Shown piece by piece: positions 1 through 8,023 of a stretch of DNA of 64,000 nucleotides. The stretch is taken from positions 2,356,001 to 2,420,000 of the forward strand of contig NZ_CP006764.1 in assembly GCF_000767055.1 (NCBI RefSeq), written 5' to 3'. Each line of letters opens with the position of its first letter. Within the stretch, counting starts at the first letter, position 1. Position numbers and translations under genes: made by a program. The notes beneath the pieces were generated by a model. That model worked only from the letters and a program-made list of their open reading frames with translations, made no database searches and had not been told where the DNA came from. Source of the stretch: Corynebacterium doosanense CAU 212 = DSM 45436 (GTDB lineage Bacteria; Actinomycetota; Actinomycetes; Mycobacteriales; Mycobacteriaceae).

Positions 1-2006
1 TGCTGCTCATCAGCAACGTGGTGCCGGCGCCGTGGGCGATCGACACGCCGTGGTGGCTGGTCATCGCCATGCTGCTGGTCTTTGTCACGCCGCTGGGGCG
101 CCTGCCCCTCGGTGCGCTCGGCGCGCGGCTGCTCACCCGCGGCATCACCCCGGGCGACTACCCGCGCGGCGGTTCCGTGCACCTGCGCATCTGGGCCGCG
201 GAACGCTGGTCGGACGTCTCCGGCTCGCGCGAAATCGCCGGATCGACGTGGGTGAACAACTACGCCCGCCTGCTCGGCGTGCAACTGGGCGAGGGCGTCG
301 ACCTGCACTCGCTGCCGCCGGTGACGGGCCTGCTCACCCTGGGCAACCACTCGGCCATCGAGCCGGAGGTGGATCTCAAGGGTTACTGGCTCGACGGTGA
401 CATCCTGCACGTCGGAGCCGTCGAGATCGGGGCCAACGTGCGTGTCGGCGCACGCTCCACCCTGCTGCCCGGCACCGTCATCGGCGCGAACGCGCACGTC
501 GAGGCCGGCTCCACCGTCGTCGGCGGCAAGGCCGTTAAGGCGGGTTCGCGCTGGTCCGGCTCCCCCGCGGTCAAGGTGGGCCGCTCCAAACACCGCTTCC
601 CCGACCATCACCCGCCGCGTAGGCGCCACTGGGCGTGGATCTACGGCGCGACCTCGGTCGGCCTGGCGGTCCAGCCGCTGGTCTCCGTCGGCCTGGCCAT
701 CGCCGCGGTGCTCGGCCTGGTCACGCTGACGGGCGGCAACGTCTACGTCGGCGCGCTGCTGTTCGCCCCGCTCGGCGGGCTCATCGCCTTCGCGCTGTAC
801 ATGGCGCAGACCTGGCTCGGCGTGCGGCTGCTCTCCGCGGGGCTCGCGCCGGGCGTCGTGCCCGTGCGCTCCCTGCGCGGTTGGCAGCTGTGGACCATCG
901 AGCGCCTCATGGACGACGCGCGTACCAGCCTCTTCCCGCTGTATGCGGGCCAGCTCACCCCGTGGTGGATGCGCTCGCTCGGCGCGACGATCGGGCGCGA
1001 CGTGGAGATCTCCACCGCGGTGATGATCCCCAAGCTCACCGAGGTCAAGGACGGCGCGTTCCTGGCCGACGACACCATGGTGGGCGGCTACGAGCTCGGC
1101 GGCGGCTGGATGCTCACGGGTGAGACGAAGATCGGCAAACGCTCCTTCGTGGGCAACTCCGGCATCACCGCGCCGGGCCGGAAGCTGGGCAAGAACTCCC
1201 TGGTGGCGGTGCAGTCCTCCACCCCGAAGAAGGCCAAACCCGGCGCGAACTGGTGGGGTTCCCCGCCGGAGCGCATGCGGCGTGTCGAGGCCTCGATCGG
1301 CGAGGGCGACGCCCTGACCTACCGCCCCGGCACCAAAGTGAAGGTGGCCCGCGGCGTCATTGAGACGATGCGCCTGCTCGCCCCCATGTCCTCCGCGATG
1401 CTGCTCGCCGGCGTGTTCTCCGCGATGCACTGGATCTACGCCCACTTCGGCCTCGCCGCCGCCTGGCTCACGGCCGGGCTGGTCTACATGGCCGCGGGCG
1501 CGATCGCCGTCGCGGTGTGTGTCGCGGCCAAGTGGATCTGCGTCGGGCGACACAAGCCTGGCGATCACCCCCTGTACAGCAGTTTCGTGTGGCTCAACGA
1601 GCTGCAGGACACGTTTGTGGAGACGCTCGGCGCGCCGTGGTTCTTCAACCACGCCATCGGCACCGGCGAGCACAACCTGGCCATGCGCCTGCTCGGCGCG
1701 AAGATCGGCCGCGGCGCGTGGGTCGAGTCCTACTGGCTGCCAGAAACGGACCTCTGCCACATCGGCCGCGGCGCCACCGTCGGCCCCGGCACCGTCGTGC
1801 AGACACACCTGTTCCAGGACCGTGTCATGAGCCTGGGCCCGGTATCACTTCTCGACGGCGCCACCCTCGCCGCCCACTCCGTCGCCCTGCCGGCCAGCGA
1901 ACTCGGCGACGGCGCCACCGTCGGCCCCGGCTCCCTGGTCATGCGCGGCGACCGCGTGCCCGCCGCCACCTCCTGGCAGGGCAACCCGATCGAGCCGGTG
2001 CTGTAG
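1..2006 (+). CDS. Pls-like left-handed beta-helix (hexapeptide repeat) membrane protein, 5' end outside window
   Basis: The reading frame is already open at the window edge, so the N-terminus is missing. About 667 residues are visible. They alternate hydrophobic membrane stretches with at least three hexapeptide-repeat blocks, near visible residues 110-180, 330-410 and 555-650 (for example VGAVEIGANVRVGARSTLLP). This matches the C-terminal part of the Pls/PosA family (epsilon-poly-lysine-synthetase-like NRPS), in which tandem left-handed beta-helix domains between membrane helices act as acyltransferase-like condensation units. Family placement is by pattern. The substrate is unknown, and whether an AMP-binding domain lies upstream cannot be seen here. 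It is followed by about 175 bases of spacer. Confidence 0.7.
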   Translation, partial: LLISNVVPAPWAIDTPWWLVIAMLLVFVTPLGRLPLGALGARLLTRGITPGDYPRGGSVHLRIWAAERWSDVSGSREIAGSTWVNNYARLLGVQLGEGVDLHSLPPVTGLLTLGNHSAIEPEVDLKGYWLDGDILHVGAVEIGANVRVGARSTLLPGTVIGANAHVEAGSTVVGGKAVKAGSRWSGSPAVKVGRSKHRFPDHHPPRRRHWAWIYGATSVGLAVQPLVSVGLAIAAVLGLVTLTGGNVYVGALLFAPLGGLIAFALYMAQTWLGVRLLSAGLAPGVVPVRSLRGWQLWTIERLMDDARTSLFPLYAGQLTPWWMRSLGATIGRDVEISTAVMIPKLTEVKDGAFLADDTMVGGYELGGGWMLTGETKIGKRSFVGNSGITAPGRKLGKNSLVAVQSSTPKKAKPGANWWGSPPERMRRVEASIGEGDALTYRPGTKVKVARGVIETMRLLAPMSSAMLLAGVFSAMHWIYAHFGLAAAWLTAGLVYMAAGAIAVAVCVAAKWICVGRHKPGDHPLYSSFVWLNELQDTFVETLGAPWFFNHAIGTGEHNLAMRLLGAKIGRGAWVESYWLPETDLCHIGRGATVGPGTVVQTHLFQDRVMSLGPVSLLDGATLAAHSVALPASELGDGATVGPGSLVMRGDRVPAATSWQGNPIEPVL

Positions 2007-2182
2007 CTGGTCCGTCCCAACAGCCCTAGATCCCGGAGCCTTAGGCATTCGCCCTCTAGACAAATAGAAGGCCTAACCCTGTCTAACCAAGTCCGACTCC
2101 CCTAGGGCCGCGCAGGGAATACTCCTCCCCCACCCCGGCGTTGAACCATGGTGAACGCACCCCGGATACGAAGGAGCACATC

Positions 2183-2845
2183 ATGGCAAAGATCGTCATC
2201 GTCGGAGGACACGGAAAGGTTTCGCTGCTGGCGGAGCCGCTGCTGGTGGGAAACGGCCACGAGGTGGACGCGATCATCCGTAAGCAGGAGCAGTCGCAGG
2301 AGATCACGGACACGGGCGCGCACCCGGTCGTCCTGGACATCGAGAACGCCTCCATCGACGAGCTGGCCGGCGCCTTCGAAGGCGCCGACGTGGTCGTCTG
2401 GTCCGCCGGCGCGGGCGGGGGCGACGTGAGCCGCACCTACGCCGTCGACCGCGACGCCGCCGCCCACACGGTGGAGGCCGCCAACAAGGCGGGCGTGGAC
2501 CGGTTTGTCACGGTGTCCTGGTTCGGCGCGCAGGCCGACCACGGCATCGACCCGGAGAACGACTTCTGGCACTACGCCGAGGCCAAGTACTCCGCCGACC
2601 GCTACGTGCAGGCCAAGGCGAAGAACTGGACCATCCTCGGCCCGAGCACCCTCACCGAGGACGACGGCACCGGCGCCGTGGAGATCGCGCTGCCGGACAG
2701 CAACGTCGAGCACGGCGAGGTCGCCCGCGCGGACGTGGCCGCGATGATCGCGGCGGTCGTGGAAAAGCCGGAGACCGCCGGGAAGTACATCAACTTCAAT
2801 GGCGGCGGAACCCCGATCGACCAGGCGCTCGACGCCCTGAAGTAA
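2183..2845 (+). CDS. NAD(P)H-binding protein (atypical SDR / NmrA-YwnB type)
   Basis: This is a 220-residue cytoplasmic Rossmann protein. The glycine-rich nucleotide loop GGHGKV lies at residues 8-13 just after the first beta strand. A VVWSAGAGGG segment follows strand 4, and a YAEAKYSADRYV stretch is reminiscent of the SDR Tyr-x-x-x-Lys region. Proteins of this type bind NAD(P)H and act as small reductases or redox sensors; the substrate is unknown. The start was placed at the ATG at 2183 because AAGGAG lies 7 bases upstream, and the upstream extension of the frame has no Rossmann sequence. It is monocistronic and followed by a strong hairpin terminator. Confidence 0.8.
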   Translation: MAKIVIVGGHGKVSLLAEPLLVGNGHEVDAIIRKQEQSQEITDTGAHPVVLDIENASIDELAGAFEGADVVVWSAGAGGGDVSRTYAVDRDAAAHTVEAANKAGVDRFVTVSWFGAQADHGIDPENDFWHYAEAKYSADRYVQAKAKNWTILGPSTLTEDDGTGAVEIALPDSNVEHGEVARADVAAMIAAVVEKPETAGKYINFNGGGTPIDQALDALK

Positions 2846-2857
2846 CACGCACAAAGC

Positions 2858-2892
2858 AGCGGCCCCCTTCTCACCAGGAGAAGGGGGCCGCA
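2858..2892. terminator. strong bidirectional hairpin terminator
   Basis: A 14-bp arm beginning GCGGCCCCC pairs perfectly with its complement across a short loop. It is followed by AACTTTT on the + side and by a T-containing run on the - side. It separates the convergent NAD(P)-binding gene and the membrane-protein gene at 2907. Confidence 0.85.
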
Positions 2893-2906
2893 ACTTTTGT
2901 CAGAAC

Positions 2907-3917
2907 CTACGCGGCAGCGCGCCGGTTGCGCACTCCCCCGACCGCGATGAGCAGCGCGCCGACGAGCATCCACACGCCGAGCACGGTCCAGGAGTGCCCG
3001 CCGTGGTGGTTGTCGAAGTAGCTGATGGAACGCAGCAGGTAGCCGGCCGCGCCGATGGGCATGTACTGGCCGATCATGCCCCAGGGCTGCGGCAGCCACC
3101 ACCAGCCGGTGGCGAGTCCGGACAGCGGGTTGGAGATGAAGATGGTCAGCACCGCGCCGAGGCCCACGCCGGCCATGCCGAGCAGCGATCCCAGGCCAGT
3201 GACCACGAGAGACGTCGCGGCGATGCCGCAGGCCAGGGCCAGCGCCTCGAGCCAGAAGTCGCCGGTGAGCACGCCGTAGCCGTGGTGCAGGATGGCGGCG
3301 ACCACGAGGCCACCCAGCGCGGCGATGCCCAGCGCGCCGACGAGTTTGTGCCAGGGCTTGCCCTTGAACAGGGTGGTCATGAGCGCGGCGGAGATCATGC
3401 CGCCGAACGCCAGCGGCAGCCCGAGCGCGTTGAGCCCGGAACCCTGCGGATCGTCCTGGCTGTACGGGGCGACCTCGACCATCTGGACGTTGAGTCCCAG
3501 CGCCTGCATTCCGCCGGCGAGCTGCTGCATCACGGCCGGGTACGGCGCGCCGTTGCCCGCCGCGGTGTAGATGGTGGCCGTGCCGGTGGCGGGGTCCATG
3601 GTCAGGCCTCCGATGGCGTCTCGCTTCTCGACGGCCCCGCGCACCTCATCGTCCGAACCCACCGGGTCGAAGGAAAAGGCGTCGGGGTTGGCGGCGTTGG
3701 TGGCGTCGGAAAGCTGGGTGACCACCGGATCCGGCGCGGAGATGGCCACGGGCAGTTCGTGCGGGCCGGAGGCGAAGTTGGGGGCGAGGAACGCGAAGAG
3801 CATGAGCGCGATGACGCAGGGCAGCAGGAGGACGATGCCGGCGATCTTCAGCCAGTCGTTTCCTTCGCGGGACTCGCGCCCGGAAGCGGCGGGTGCCTCG
3901 GAGACAGGGGTGGACAT
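2907..3917 (-). CDS. YhgE/Pip-like membrane protein (possible ABC-2/DUF3533-type exporter)
   Basis: This 336-residue integral membrane protein has one N-terminal membrane helix (about residues 27-48) and a roughly 130-residue extracytoplasmic domain. Five or so further helices follow, ending in NRRAAA. The layout, with one TM, a soluble loop and then an ABC-2-like TM bundle, resembles the YhgE/Pip and DUF3533 families, often regulated by an adjacent TetR. The ATG at 3917 was chosen because GAGGAG lies 8 bases upstream. The promoter reads through two palindromes (3948-3990). The probable TetR partner (5393) now lies on the far side of an insertion sequence. Substrate unknown. Confidence 0.7.
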   Translation of the reverse strand: MSTPVSEAPAASGRESREGNDWLKIAGIVLLLPCVIALMLFAFLAPNFASGPHELPVAISAPDPVVTQLSDATNAANPDAFSFDPVGSDDEVRGAVEKRDAIGGLTMDPATGTATIYTAAGNGAPYPAVMQQLAGGMQALGLNVQMVEVAPYSQDDPQGSGLNALGLPLAFGGMISAALMTTLFKGKPWHKLVGALGIAALGGLVVAAILHHGYGVLTGDFWLEALALACGIAATSLVVTGLGSLLGMAGVGLGAVLTIFISNPLSGLATGWWWLPQPWGMIGQYMPIGAAGYLLRSISYFDNHHGGHSWTVLGVWMLVGALLIAVGGVRNRRAAA

Positions 3918-3947
3918 GGAGGGGGCTCCTCGGTGTTGGACCAATCC

Positions 3948-3990
3948 GGAACGCTCTGTTCCGATAGCGTAGTGGAGCATAATGTTCCAC
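3948..3990. promoter_or_regulatory. two operator palindromes of type GGARC-N5-GTTCC
   Basis: Site 1 (3948-3962) reads GGAAC-GCTCT-GTTCC. Site 2 (3972-3990) reads GTGGAGCAT-A-ATGTTCCAC and covers the -10 box of the membrane-protein gene. A third related site, GAAC-GGTTC-GCTCC, starts at 5344 beyond the IS. Three copies of one palindrome between a membrane-protein gene and a TetR gene are what a TetR operator cluster would look like. The binding protein is inferred. Confidence 0.65.
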
Positions 3991-4004
3991 TATCCCCGCC
4001 GCAA
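3976..4004 (-). promoter_or_regulatory. SigA-type promoter for the membrane-protein gene at 2907
   Basis: On the minus strand TTGCGG (3999-4004) and TATGCT (3976-3981) are separated by exactly 17 bases. The -10 hexamer lies inside the second operator palindrome, so a bound repressor would block polymerase. Confidence 0.6.
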
Positions 4005-4065
4005 CCCAGAGGTCCGGGCAGGTGTTATGGTGAAACGGAATGAAGCGTCCTGGTTTTCGTTCCGC

Positions 4066-5294
4066 TTATTGAACGCCCAACGGGTGGGCGTGTGATTGTT
4101 GATAGTAGGCGTCTTCCATCTCTTGTGGAGTGATGTATCCCAATGACTCGTGCAGGCGATGGTTATTCCACCAGTACACCCAGCGAAGGGTCGCGATCTC
4201 GACTTCCCCAACCGACGCCCACGGCCGGTGGGGATAGATCAGCTCGGTCTTGTATAGACCGTTGACCGTTTCCGCCAACGCGTTGTCGTAGGAATCGCCG
4301 ACGGTGCCAACGGACGGATCAATCCCAGCTTGAGCAAGCGCCTCACTGTAACGAATGGACACGTACTGCGAGCCGCGGTCGCTGTGATGGACAAGTCCTT
4401 CAGCACGGAGATCACCTGCGTGATAAAGAGCATGCTCAAAAGCCTCAAGAGGCAGCTCATCGGTGCGCATGCTCGCCCTGGTGGCAACCCCGACAATCTT
4501 GCGGGAGTACGCATCGGTGATGAACGCGGTGTACGCAAACCCCGACAGGGTACGCACGTAGGTGATGTCAGCGACCCACAGCCGGTGCGGCGCTGACGCG
4601 GTGAAGTCACGATTGACCAGATCAGGACGACAATCCGGGACATCAGCCCGAAGCGTTGTGATCGGAGTGCGGCCCCTTCTGCGGCCTTGGATGCCGGCGA
4701 GTTTCATCAACCGTGCCGTCTGATCACGACCGATGTCCCAGCCGGCGCGCTGCATGGCCTTCCACATCTTGCGTACCCCGTACACGCTGAAGTTGTCCTC
4801 GAAGACTTTCACCAATTCGGGGATAAGCAGCGCGTCTGACAAGCTCCTGGCCGACGGGGCTCGTGTTTTCGCTGCTCGGTAGCCACGAGAGGTGATAAAC
4901 CCACATTCTGTCTGCCTTAACGTGCGACAGATGGCCTCGACCCCGAAGCGATCGCGATACGTGTCGATGTATTCGATCATCTTCTGGTGGGACGGTCGAG
5001 TTCCGCTGCGAAAAAAGCTGAAGCGGTCTTCAAGATCTCGTTTGCCCTGCGCAGCTCTTTGTTCTCTTGCCGCAGACGCTTCAGTTCGTCGTCGACCGAC
5101 TCGCCAGTGCTCCGCTGAACGTCGGGGGACGCTTTGACAGGTTTCAACCAGTTGTTGAGCGTGTGCGCCGAGACGCCGAGCTTCTCGCCGATCTCCTCCG
5201 CCGCCGCCCACTTCGAGCACCCCTCAAGCTCAACGAGCTCCTCGGCTAACCGCACCGCCTTGTCCTTGAACTCGTCACTGAACTTCCTAGGCAT
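4066..5294 (-). CDS. IS3-family transposase OrfAB (programmed -1 frameshift)
   Basis: This is the full DDE transposase made by joining orfA to the orfB frame. OrfB carries the rve integrase core: Asp in LWVADITYV, Asp in HHSDRGSQY, and Glu in ALAETVNGLYKTELI, the spacing of an IS3 DDE triad. The C-terminus has the family's WWNNHRLHESLGYITP box. The orfB frame is open upstream to 5220. The junction is set by the heptamer T-TTT-TTC (minus strand of 5010-5016), after which the orfB frame continues F-F-R-S-G-T. OrfB also has an ATG at 4980 overlapping the orfA stop as ATGA, so a separate OrfB could be made by coupling. It catalyses excision and integration of the IS. Confidence 0.92.
4977..5294 (-). 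CDS. IS3-family OrfA (HTH DNA-binding subunit)
   Basis: The protein has 105 residues. It starts MPRKFSDEFKDKAVRLAEE and contains a helix-turn-helix (about residues 20-55) and a heptad leucine-zipper-like segment (about 66-90). In IS3 elements OrfA binds the terminal repeats and represses or modulates transposition. GGAGG lies a few bases before the ATG at 5294. Confidence 0.9.
   Translation of the reverse strand: MPRKFSDEFKDKAVRLAEELVELEGCSKWAAAEEIGEKLGVSAHTLNNWLKPVKASPDVQRSTGESVDDELKRLRQENKELRRANEILKTASAFFAAELDRPTRR
5010..5016 (-). promoter_or_regulatory. -1 ribosomal slippery heptamer (U UUU UUC)
   Basis: On the minus strand TTTTTTC is read GCT-TTT-TTC in orfA. Slipping back one base gives TTT-TTT-CGC, which enters the orfB frame. 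U-UUU-UUC fits the X-XXY-YYZ rule for tandem slippage. Confidence 0.75.
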
Positions 5295-5343
5295 GGTCCA
5301 ATCCTCCTCTAGAAACGATCGGAACTAAACCCAGGACACTTCA

Positions 5344-5357
5344 GAACGGTTCGCTCC
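5344..5357. promoter_or_regulatory. third operator copy, edged by the IS insertion
   Basis: GAAC-GGTTC-GCTCC starts at the target duplication. Removing the IS restores GGAAC-GGTTC-GCTCC, whose complement GGAGC-N5-GTTCC matches the two operators at 3948-3990. The insertion therefore hit the outermost base of this site, leaving A in place of G. Confidence 0.55.
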
Positions 5358-5392
5358 ACAACGTCGATAAGCCACACCCCGGGAGGCACAGC

Positions 5393-5974
5393 ATGCGCAA
5401 GGACGCCCGCGCCAACCGTGCCGCCCTCCTCGACAGCGCCACCCGACTCATCGCCGAGAAGGGCGCCGACGTCTCCCTGCGTGAGATCGCCCGAGACGCC
5501 GAGGTCGGCGTGGCCACCGCCAACCGCAACTTCCCCGACCGGATCACCCTGTTCCGCGCGGTCATCGAACACGGCTTCGCCCGCCTGTCCGCCGTGCTCA
5601 CACCGGATACCGCCGCCTGGGACGACGACCCGTGGCAGGCCTGGTGCGACACCATCCACGGGGTGCGCGACCAGAACCTCTCCGGCCTGGCCGAGGCACT
5701 CGTCGGCCACATCGCCCTGGCCCCCGAGGCCCTGGGGGACGTGAACACCAAACGCGGGCGCATCATCGCCATGGTCTCCGAGGTCTTCCAGTTGGGGGTC
5801 ACCCACGGTTTCGCCCCGGCCGACCTCTCCCCCGTGCGCTTCTACCTGGGCCTGGTCACCGCGTCCCGGCCACTGCCGGCCCTGGCCAGCGCTATTGACC
5901 CGGAGGCGCGCGAGTGGCTCACCGACATCTACATCGCGGGCCTCAGGGCACAGGCGGCGGACAGCGCGCCTTAA
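5393..5974 (+). CDS. TetR-family transcriptional regulator
   Basis: This 193-residue protein has an N-terminal TetR HTH (about residues 8-55, SLREIARDAEVGVATANRNF) and an all-helical ligand/dimer domain. GGGAGG lies about 8 bases before the ATG at 5393. It probably represses the membrane-protein gene at 2907. Without the IS the two starts would be about 170 bases apart and divergent, with three copies of one palindrome between them. Only 49 bases of native upstream DNA remain between the IS end and the start, so its own promoter may have been lost. No ligand can be named. Confidence 0.85.
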   Translation: MRKDARANRAALLDSATRLIAEKGADVSLREIARDAEVGVATANRNFPDRITLFRAVIEHGFARLSAVLTPDTAAWDDDPWQAWCDTIHGVRDQNLSGLAEALVGHIALAPEALGDVNTKRGRIIAMVSEVFQLGVTHGFAPADLSPVRFYLGLVTASRPLPALASAIDPEAREWLTDIYIAGLRAQAADSAP

Positions 5975-5992
5975 GACGCGCGGTGCGGCTTC

Positions 5993-6005
5993 GCTTATCG
6001 ACGCC
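5993..6005 (+). repeat. copy of dispersed motif GCTTATCGACGCC
   Basis: This is one of nine copies in the window of the 11-mer GCTTATCGACG or its complement. Coordinates are 5361-5373, 5993-6005, 14440-14452, 23374-23386, 25692-25704, 27253-27265, 46702-46714, 50704-50716 and 61894-61906. Here it lies just 3' of the TetR gene. A single 11-mer is expected about 0.03 times in 64 kb counting both strands. Function unknown. Confidence 0.7.
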
Positions 6006-6095
6006 CCCCTGCCCACCCTTTCGTGAATCTAAACCGCCCTCGCCCCGCCGTGGAGAGGGCCCGGGCGAGACCCCGCACGTAAAGTAAGCGCCATC

Positions 6096-7553
6096 ATGAC
6101 TGACCCGAAGACTCCGGCAATCCCTCCCGCAGCGCCCGCAGCGCCCGCGGGTGTTCCCGCTCCGCCGCAGGTTCCGGCACCGCCGAGCCAGGCTGCACCG
6201 GCTCCGGCTGCTCCCCCGGTCCCGACGCCGCCCGCCAGCGCGGCCCCTGCTGCTCCGTCGGTTCCCACCCCTCCCGGATCGACCCCGGCGGCTCCCCCGG
6301 CACCTCCGGTTGCCGCTGCTCCGGCAGTTCCCGCTCCACCTGCGCCTCCGGCACCGTCGGCTGCTCCGCCTGCTCCCCCGGCTCCCCCGGTTCCCGCGGC
6401 TCCGACACTAACTCCACCCAATCCCCCTCTCCCGCTCGGAAATTCGGGTGCTTTGGGTGGAGTTAGTAACCCGCCTCCTCCGCCCGGTTCGGCCACGGCC
6501 CCTGGCAGCTCGAAGCCCGCCGCACCTAGCGGAGTCAGCACACCACCGCCTGCCGCTGGCTCGTCACCGGCCACGACCAAGGCACCGGCAAAGTCCACCT
6601 CCGCCAAGGCCACCACCCCGGAGCCCAAGAAATACGGCCGCTTCACCGCACGTCAGTGGATCATCGGCTCCGTCCTCGGCCTGCTCGCCCTCATCGCCGC
6701 CGCGGCGCTGGTCGCTGTGGCCACGCGGTGGCTGCTGTCCACGGGACCTGGCGCGGACTTCATCGCGCGCTACCCCGGCCACCCGGAACTTCCGGAGGAC
6801 ACCCCGGTGGGCCTGCCCGCGTGGCTGAGCTGGCAGCACTTCCTCAACATGCTGTTCATCGTGCTCATTCTCAAGTCGGGCCTGCAGATCCGCAGCGAGC
6901 GCCGTCCGGAGGCCTACTGGACCCCGAAGTTCGGCAACGGCAAGAAGATCAGCCTGACCACGTGGTTCCACCAGGCGGTGGACATCTTCTGGGTGCTCAA
7001 CGGTTTCATCTACATCGTGCTGCTGTTCGCAACCGGCCAGTGGAAACGCCTGGTTCCCACGACGTGGGACGTCTTCCCGCACGCGCTGTCGGCAGTCCTG
7101 CAGTACCTCACGTTCGACTGGCCCACGGAGAACGGCTGGATCCACTACAACGCGATGCAGCAGCTCACCTACTTCTTCACCGTCTTCATCGCCGCCCCGC
7201 TGGCGATCATCACCGGTCTGCGGATGAGCACGCTGTGGTCGGCGAAGTGGACGCGCCTGAGCCGCGCGCTGCCGTTGAAGATCACCCGCAAGGTGCACGT
7301 CGGCGTGATGGTCTACTTCCTCGTCTTCGCCGCCATCCACGTCATTCTGGTGACCTTCACGGGTCTGCTGAGCAACCTCAACCACATGTACGCCGGGCGC
7401 GGATCCGCCGACCCGACCGAATACGCCCACGACTGGACCGGGTTGATTGTCTTCCTCGTGTCCGTCGCCGTCATTGCTGCTGCGGCGTACTTCGCCCGGC
7501 CGGTGGTTCTGGCGCCCGTCGCCAAGCATGGCGGCGAGGTCACCGGGCGTTAG
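6096..7553 (+). CDS. Pro/Ala-rich cytochrome b561-type membrane protein
   Basis: The protein has 485 residues. Residues 1 to about 170 are a low-complexity Pro/Ala/Val-rich tail, probably cytoplasmic and unstructured. A membrane helix follows (about 185-210), then a b561/di-haem cytochrome b-like bundle of four or more helices. Candidate haem-ligand histidines are in FHQAVD, IHYNAMQQ, KVHVGV and AAIHVI. Such proteins pass electrons between the quinone pool and a partner; none is encoded nearby. The DNA of the tail holds a 15-bp perfect inverted repeat. Its TAG stop lies in the left copy of the 25-bp direct repeat that brackets the TA cassette. The ATG at 6096 is the only start with the acidic MTDPKTP opening; its SD is weak. 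Confidence 0.75.
   Translation: MTDPKTPAIPPAAPAAPAGVPAPPQVPAPPSQAAPAPAAPPVPTPPASAAPAAPSVPTPPGSTPAAPPAPPVAAAPAVPAPPAPPAPSAAPPAPPAPPVPAAPTLTPPNPPLPLGNSGALGGVSNPPPPPGSATAPGSSKPAAPSGVSTPPPAAGSSPATTKAPAKSTSAKATTPEPKKYGRFTARQWIIGSVLGLLALIAAAALVAVATRWLLSTGPGADFIARYPGHPELPEDTPVGLPAWLSWQHFLNMLFIVLILKSGLQIRSERRPEAYWTPKFGNGKKISLTTWFHQAVDIFWVLNGFIYIVLLFATGQWKRLVPTTWDVFPHALSAVLQYLTFDWPTENGWIHYNAMQQLTYFFTVFIAAPLAIITGLRMSTLWSAKWTRLSRALPLKITRKVHVGVMVYFLVFAAIHVILVTFTGLLSNLNHMYAGRGSADPTEYAHDWTGLIVFLVSVAVIAAAAYFARPVVLAPVAKHGGEVTGR
6407..6467. repeat. 15-bp perfect inverted repeat inside the Pro-rich coding region
   Basis: ACTAACTCCACCCAA (6407-6421) and its exact complement (6453-6467) flank a 31-base loop. 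The segment is lower in GC than its surroundings and encodes TLTPPNPP...ALGGVSN, breaking the Pro/Ala pattern. Confidence 0.7.
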
Positions 7554-7567
7554 TCGCCGATCTGCTC
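7543..7567. repeat. left 25-bp direct repeat bracketing the TA cassette
   Basis: It begins CCGGGCGTTAG and ends GATCTGCTC, identical base for base to 8756-8780. It contains the TAG stop of the cytochrome b561 gene plus a copy of the last codons of ppk2. Confidence 0.95.
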
Positions 7568-7609
7568 ACCAGCTGTCTAACGGCGGCATTGCCTCGAGAC
7601 GGACCGCCT

Positions 7610-8023
7610 CTAACTCCATTCCAGAAGTTGGCTCGCTGCGATTCGGATGAGATCTCCCTGGTCCTCGTCGGACTTTGTAACTCTCTCGACGAAATCAATC
7701 GCCTCCTGAGGGCATTGCGGGCTAATGCTTATTTCCCCAATACCGAGGTACGTCACGCAGAGCAGGAAGGCCGTCCTTTTGTTTCCGTCGACGAACGCGT
7801 GCGCCTTGGCAACTTTAATGAGCAGGGCAGCTCCACGGCTGTAGACGTCCGGGTAGGCAGGCTGTCCGATGACAGATTGGAATACCGCCCCAATTGCGCT
7901 TCGGAGCGCTGCTTCGTCACGCAAACCGAACCCAGCGAAGGGTTCATCCCGCGACGCGCAACCCCGGTTTATCTCGAGTGCCTCCCGCACCAAAAGAGAC
8001 ACCATGACCTGTTCCCGGTCCAT
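7610..8023 (-). CDS. doc: Doc-type Fic-domain toxin
   Basis: The protein has 137 residues, the usual Doc length. The Fic active-site motif is present as HAFVDGNKRTA (about residues 74-84, H-x-F-x-D-G-N-K-R). Doc toxins phosphorylate elongation factor EF-Tu and stop translation, unlike AMPylating Fic proteins. The ATG at 8023 shares one base with the antitoxin stop (TGATG), so the two are translationally coupled. It is second in the pair, downstream of the antitoxin. The catalytic residues look intact, so the toxin should be functional. Target and chemistry are taken from the family. Confidence 0.85.
   Translation of the reverse strand: MDREQVMVSLLVREALEINRGCASRDEPFAGFGLRDEAALRSAIGAVFQSVIGQPAYPDVYSRGAALLIKVAKAHAFVDGNKRTAFLLCVTYLGIGEISISPQCPQEAIDFVERVTKSDEDQGDLIRIAASQLLEWS

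Larger units (their letters stand above)
4041..5343 (-). mobile_element. complete IS3-family insertion sequence, 1303 bp
   Basis: The ends are 24-bp terminal inverted repeats starting TGAAG(C/T)GTCCTGG, at 4041-4064 and 5320-5343, with 3 mismatches. GAA flanks both ends (4038-4040 and 5344-5346), a 3-bp target duplication typical of the family. The interior carries orfA and orfB in different frames, joined by a -1 slippery heptamer. Both frames are intact, so the element may be active. It sits between a TetR gene and its likely divergent target. Confidence 0.93.

Noticed and set aside
2994..4043. 349-codon open frame opposite the YhgE-like membrane gene
   Set aside because: Gly/Arg/His-rich nonsense; the minus strand encodes membrane helices with a good SD.
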